Shown here piece after piece: positions 14,314-16,617 of a stretch of DNA of 16,617 nucleotides. Position numbers and translations under genes: made by a program. How positions within the stretch are numbered: position 1 is the stretch's first letter; each line of letters begins with the position of its first letter. The stretch covers positions 1 to 16,617 of the forward strand of contig JBBRTW010000114.1 in NCBI GenBank assembly GCA_038244055.1, given 5' to 3'. The notes under the pieces were generated by a model. It saw only the letters and a program-made list of their open reading frames with translations, was not told where the DNA came from and did not search any database. The stretch is from DASPKW01 sp038244055 (lineage in GTDB: Bacteria > Planctomycetota > Phycisphaerae > Tepidisphaerales > Tepidisphaeraceae).

Positions 14314-15879
14314 ATGGAAAAGCGAATCATCATCATTGGAGCGGGCCCGACCGGATTGGGTGCCGCTTATCGACTCAAGGAGTTGGGCTATAAGAATTTC
14401 GGAATTTACGATCGGCTCCCTCATATCGGCGGCCTGGCCAGCAGCTTCACCGATTCCGCCGGCTTCACCTGGGACATCGGCGGGCACGTCATGTTCAGCC
14501 ACTACAAATATTATGACGATGTCTTCGACAAGCTGATGGGCAGCGACTTCCAGCTCAACATGCGCGAAAGCTGGGTGCGGATGTTCGATCGCTGGGTGCC
14601 TTATCCGTTTCAGAATAATATCCGCTATCTGCCCAAGGAAATCACCTACGAGTGCCTGAGCGGGCTGATCGAGGCGCAGAGCAAGCGCGACCACAAGTCG
14701 GCCAGGAACTTCGGCGAATTTATCGACGCGGTGTTTGGCGAGGGCATCGCTGCGCATTTCATGAAGCCCTACAACTTCAAGGTTTGGGCGCACCCGCCGG
14801 AAATGATGAATAAGGAGTGGATTGGCGAGCGCGTGGCGATGGTCGATGTGAACCGGGCCATCAAGAACGTCGTGCTGGGCACCGACGATTTCGGATGGGG
14901 TCCCAATAACCAGTTCAAGTTTCCCCTCTTCGGCGGCACGGGCGAGTTCTATCGCCGGTTCGACAAGCCGTTGGAAGGCCACGTCCACCTGAACAAGCCG
15001 ATCGATTTCGTCAATATTCTCAAAAAGGAAGTGCGGTTCGCCGATGGTGAAATACAGAAATACGATACGCTGATTTCGACGGTTCCTCTGGATAAGCTGT
15101 GCAATGACCTGCTCAACGGCGAGGTGCCGCGCCAGATCAAACGAGCGGCGGCGTCGCTCCGGCATAGCGGCGGCCACATGGTGGGGATCGGCATCAAGCA
15201 GCCGTGCCCATCGACCAAGAGCTGGATGTATTTCCCCGAGGCTAACTGCCCGTTTTACCGCGTCACTTACCTTAGCAATTATTCTCCGGCCATGACGCCC
15301 GACAATAGCCGGTATTACTCGCTTCTTTGCGAAACCAGCTACAGCGACTTCAAACCCGTGGATGAGACGCGCATCGTCGAGGACACGATCCAGGGCCTGA
15401 TCAATGCCGGGATGATCGCGGAGGAGGATCGCAGCGACATCTGCGACACGTGGCACCTGAACGTCAAATACAGTTATCCGACGCCCAGCGTCGAACGCGA
15501 CGAGATTCTCTCGCGCGTGATCCCTTACCTCGAACGCAATGGAATCTACAGCCGCGGGCGTTTCGGGATGTGGAAGTATGAGGTTTCCAACACCGATCAC
15601 TCGCTGATGCAGGGCGTCGAGCTCATCAATCGCCTCCTGCTGAACGAGCCCGAGACGACGATCGGCATGAAATACGCGAGCACCACCGATGGGCGCAACG
15701 CCGCCGTACACGAGAAGAGCGCCCATGCCGGGTCGGGCGACCCCCGCAAGGCCGCGATGGTCATGCAGGGCGACAGCACCAACAACCCGGACCAACCCGG
15801 CGATAAATCCGAGGCGCACATATCGGAGGAGGAACTGGGCATAACGACGCCGACCTCCCGTGCCCCAGACGGTGAATAG
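14314..15879 (+). CDS. UDP-galactopyranose mutase-like flavoenzyme, eukaryotic-type motifs
   Basis: UGM uses reduced FAD to interconvert UDP-galactopyranose and UDP-galactofuranose in the cytoplasm. The 521-residue protein has the FAD loop GAGPTG (9-14) and 'HIGGLASSF'. Several blocks match fungal and protozoan UGM closely: 'DIGGHVMFSHYKYYDDVFD', 'WVPYPFQNNIRYLPKE', 'MKPYNFKVWAHPPEMM', 'WIGERVA' and 'FPLFGGTGEFYRRF'. Classical bacterial Glf is shorter (~370-390) with different loops. The last ~45 residues are charged and probably disordered. AAAGGAA (14301-14307) precedes the ATG by seven bases, and the gene follows the GH1-GT fusion by 32 bases, so one operon is likely. The real substrate may be another UDP-hexose; the fold and flavin use are clear. 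Confidence 0.82.
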   Translation: MEKRIIIIGAGPTGLGAAYRLKELGYKNFGIYDRLPHIGGLASSFTDSAGFTWDIGGHVMFSHYKYYDDVFDKLMGSDFQLNMRESWVRMFDRWVPYPFQNNIRYLPKEITYECLSGLIEAQSKRDHKSARNFGEFIDAVFGEGIAAHFMKPYNFKVWAHPPEMMNKEWIGERVAMVDVNRAIKNVVLGTDDFGWGPNNQFKFPLFGGTGEFYRRFDKPLEGHVHLNKPIDFVNILKKEVRFADGEIQKYDTLISTVPLDKLCNDLLNGEVPRQIKRAAASLRHSGGHMVGIGIKQPCPSTKSWMYFPEANCPFYRVTYLSNYSPAMTPDNSRYYSLLCETSYSDFKPVDETRIVEDTIQGLINAGMIAEEDRSDICDTWHLNVKYSYPTPSVERDEILSRVIPYLERNGIYSRGRFGMWKYEVSNTDHSLMQGVELINRLLLNEPETTIGMKYASTTDGRNAAVHEKSAHAGSGDPRKAAMVMQGDSTNNPDQPGDKSEAHISEEELGITTPTSRAPDGE

Positions 15880-15898
15880 AATCCGGGAATCTGCCATC

Positions 15899-15939
15899 GA
15901 AGATGCCGCGGGTCCGATGACCCGCGGCATTTTCGTTTT
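15899..15939 (+). terminator. Intrinsic terminator after the GH1-GT/UGM pair
   Basis: ATGCCGCGGGTC (15903-15914) pairs perfectly with GACCCGCGGCAT (15919-15930) around CGAT. GAAG/TTTC can extend the stem by four pairs with one wobble, and TTTTCGTTTT follows (15930-15939). It begins 20 bases after the UGM stop, and the convergent GH1-like gene stops at 15956, so it could also end that transcript. Confidence 0.85.
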
Positions 15940-15955
15940 CCCATCACCGGGGCAG

Positions 15956-16617
15956 TTACGCGGTGAGGATCGGGAATTTGCTGTTGCTGATCGGGAAGGA
16001 GGAATACGTTTCCACCAGCTTGCGATATTCCCGCGCCACATTCCTGGGGCGGCGGTCCAGCGAGTAGAGGCCAACCTTGTTCACGTGCCCTCGCACCTTG
16101 GTCAGCGCGCTATCCCAATCCTTCATGTCGACCAGGCCGTACCAGGTGAACCCGATGATCGGCACGCCGTCCTCGCGCAGGCGGAGCAGGTTCACCCACT
16201 CCTTCCAGAGCCACTCCACCGCGTGATGAGAAACGCGATTGGTCTCCGTGTGCATCACGGGCAAGCGATAGCGATCGAAATACTGGCGCGTGATCACGTA
16301 ATACCCATAGACGTCCCCCGCGCCGATGGTGGTGCCGTCATCGCGAATGACGTGTTCGTTGGTCACATAATAATCCGTACCCATGATGCAGTGCGACCGG
16401 AGATCCCTCTGCTGGCGAAACCATTCATATTCCTCGCCCGACATGCCGGCGGCCAGAAGGTACTTGTACATGGTTGCCGATACGTCATGCCCGAAAAGGA
16501 GATCGAGCGAGAGAAAGCGCCGCTCGTTGAGGAACGTGGCCCGGGGAACCATCTGCGGGCTGCCGGGGTGAACGTATTCGGTGGACTCGCTGAAGATAAA
16601 GATCGCATCGGCGCGGC
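15956..16617 (-). CDS. Second GH1-like glycosidase (5' end outside window)
   Basis: The minus-strand frame is open from the right edge to its stop at 15956-15958, giving the last ~220 residues. They align by eye with the GH1 half of the fusion protein: 'NERRFLSLDLLFG' with 'LRRFLALDLLLG', 'IMGTDYYVTNEH' with 'VLGIDYYPNSEW', 'RYRLPVMHTETNRVS' with 'RYALPMMLTETSADG', and 'IGFTWYGLVDMKDWDSALT' with 'LGYFWWPMVDQLDWDGALT'. The nucleophile Glu (codon 16244-16246) is kept; the acid/base region lies outside the window. Whether it is also fused to another enzyme on its N-terminal side cannot be seen; its C-terminus has no glycosyltransferase. It converges on the UGM gene across a terminator. Paralogy is clear; the substrate is unknown. 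Confidence 0.8.
   Translation of the reverse strand, partial: RADAIFIFSESTEYVHPGSPQMVPRATFLNERRFLSLDLLFGHDVSATMYKYLLAAGMSGEEYEWFRQQRDLRSHCIMGTDYYVTNEHVIRDDGTTIGAGDVYGYYVITRQYFDRYRLPVMHTETNRVSHHAVEWLWKEWVNLLRLREDGVPIIGFTWYGLVDMKDWDSALTKVRGHVNKVGLYSLDRRPRNVAREYRKLVETYSSFPISNSKFPILTA

Noticed and set aside
14269..16074. Minus-strand open frame of 601 codons opposite the UGM gene
   Set aside because: Longest shadow frame in the window; it crosses the strong terminator and is antisense to clear UGM motifs.

Overview
This 16.6 kb window is G+C-rich chromosomal DNA, most likely from a planctomycete-like bacterium of the PVC group. My best guess is the Phycisphaerae, but the class is inferred. The main clue is a gene for the 'small basic protein' typical of Planctomycetes, Verrucomicrobia and Chlamydiae (660-1031). 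Exported PQQ-like beta-propeller proteins, a DUF1080 protein and a GH29 fucosidase, scattered as single genes, fit the same group. I saw no rRNA, tRNA, CRISPR array, insertion sequence or phage gene.

Layout. Bases 1-503 are the 3' end of a beta-propeller (PQQ-like) gene. It converges, across a strong bidirectional hairpin terminator (597-633), on the small basic protein gene, which here carries a long repetitive Ala/Pro/Gly/Lys tail. Next come a nucleotidyltransferase-like gene and a tiny coiled-coil gene overlapping by ATGA (1411-2015), then a soluble pyridine nucleotide transhydrogenase (sthA-like, 2186-3598). A VapC-type PIN toxin and its antitoxin lie on the minus strand (3618-4306); sthA and vapC share a hairpin that contains both stop codons. 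From 4538 to 10668 there is a carbohydrate and secreted-protein block: a two-domain DUF1080 protein, an exported GH29 alpha-L-fucosidase, a membrane-anchored C39-like peptidase and an exported beta-propeller protein. Between them lie minus-strand gene remnants (5811-5963 and about 10678-10800).

The most interesting part is 11495-16617. A 928-residue protein joins a GH1-like glycosidase domain, with both catalytic glutamates present, to a GT4-like glycosyltransferase. It is followed 32 bases later by a UDP-galactopyranose mutase whose motifs resemble the eukaryotic (fungal) type rather than classical bacterial Glf. A strong terminator closes this pair. Immediately downstream, convergent and running off the window, is a second GH1-like protein homologous to the N-terminal half of the fusion. 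Together they look like a compact cytoplasmic module that makes a furanose sugar donor, transfers the sugar, and edits or transglycosylates the product. The product is unknown; galactofuranose is the first guess.

Limits. Functions come from recognising motifs by eye. Start codons were chosen from Shine-Dalgarno-like sequences, signal peptides and the usual start of the family. The 10669-11494 region is the least understood part.
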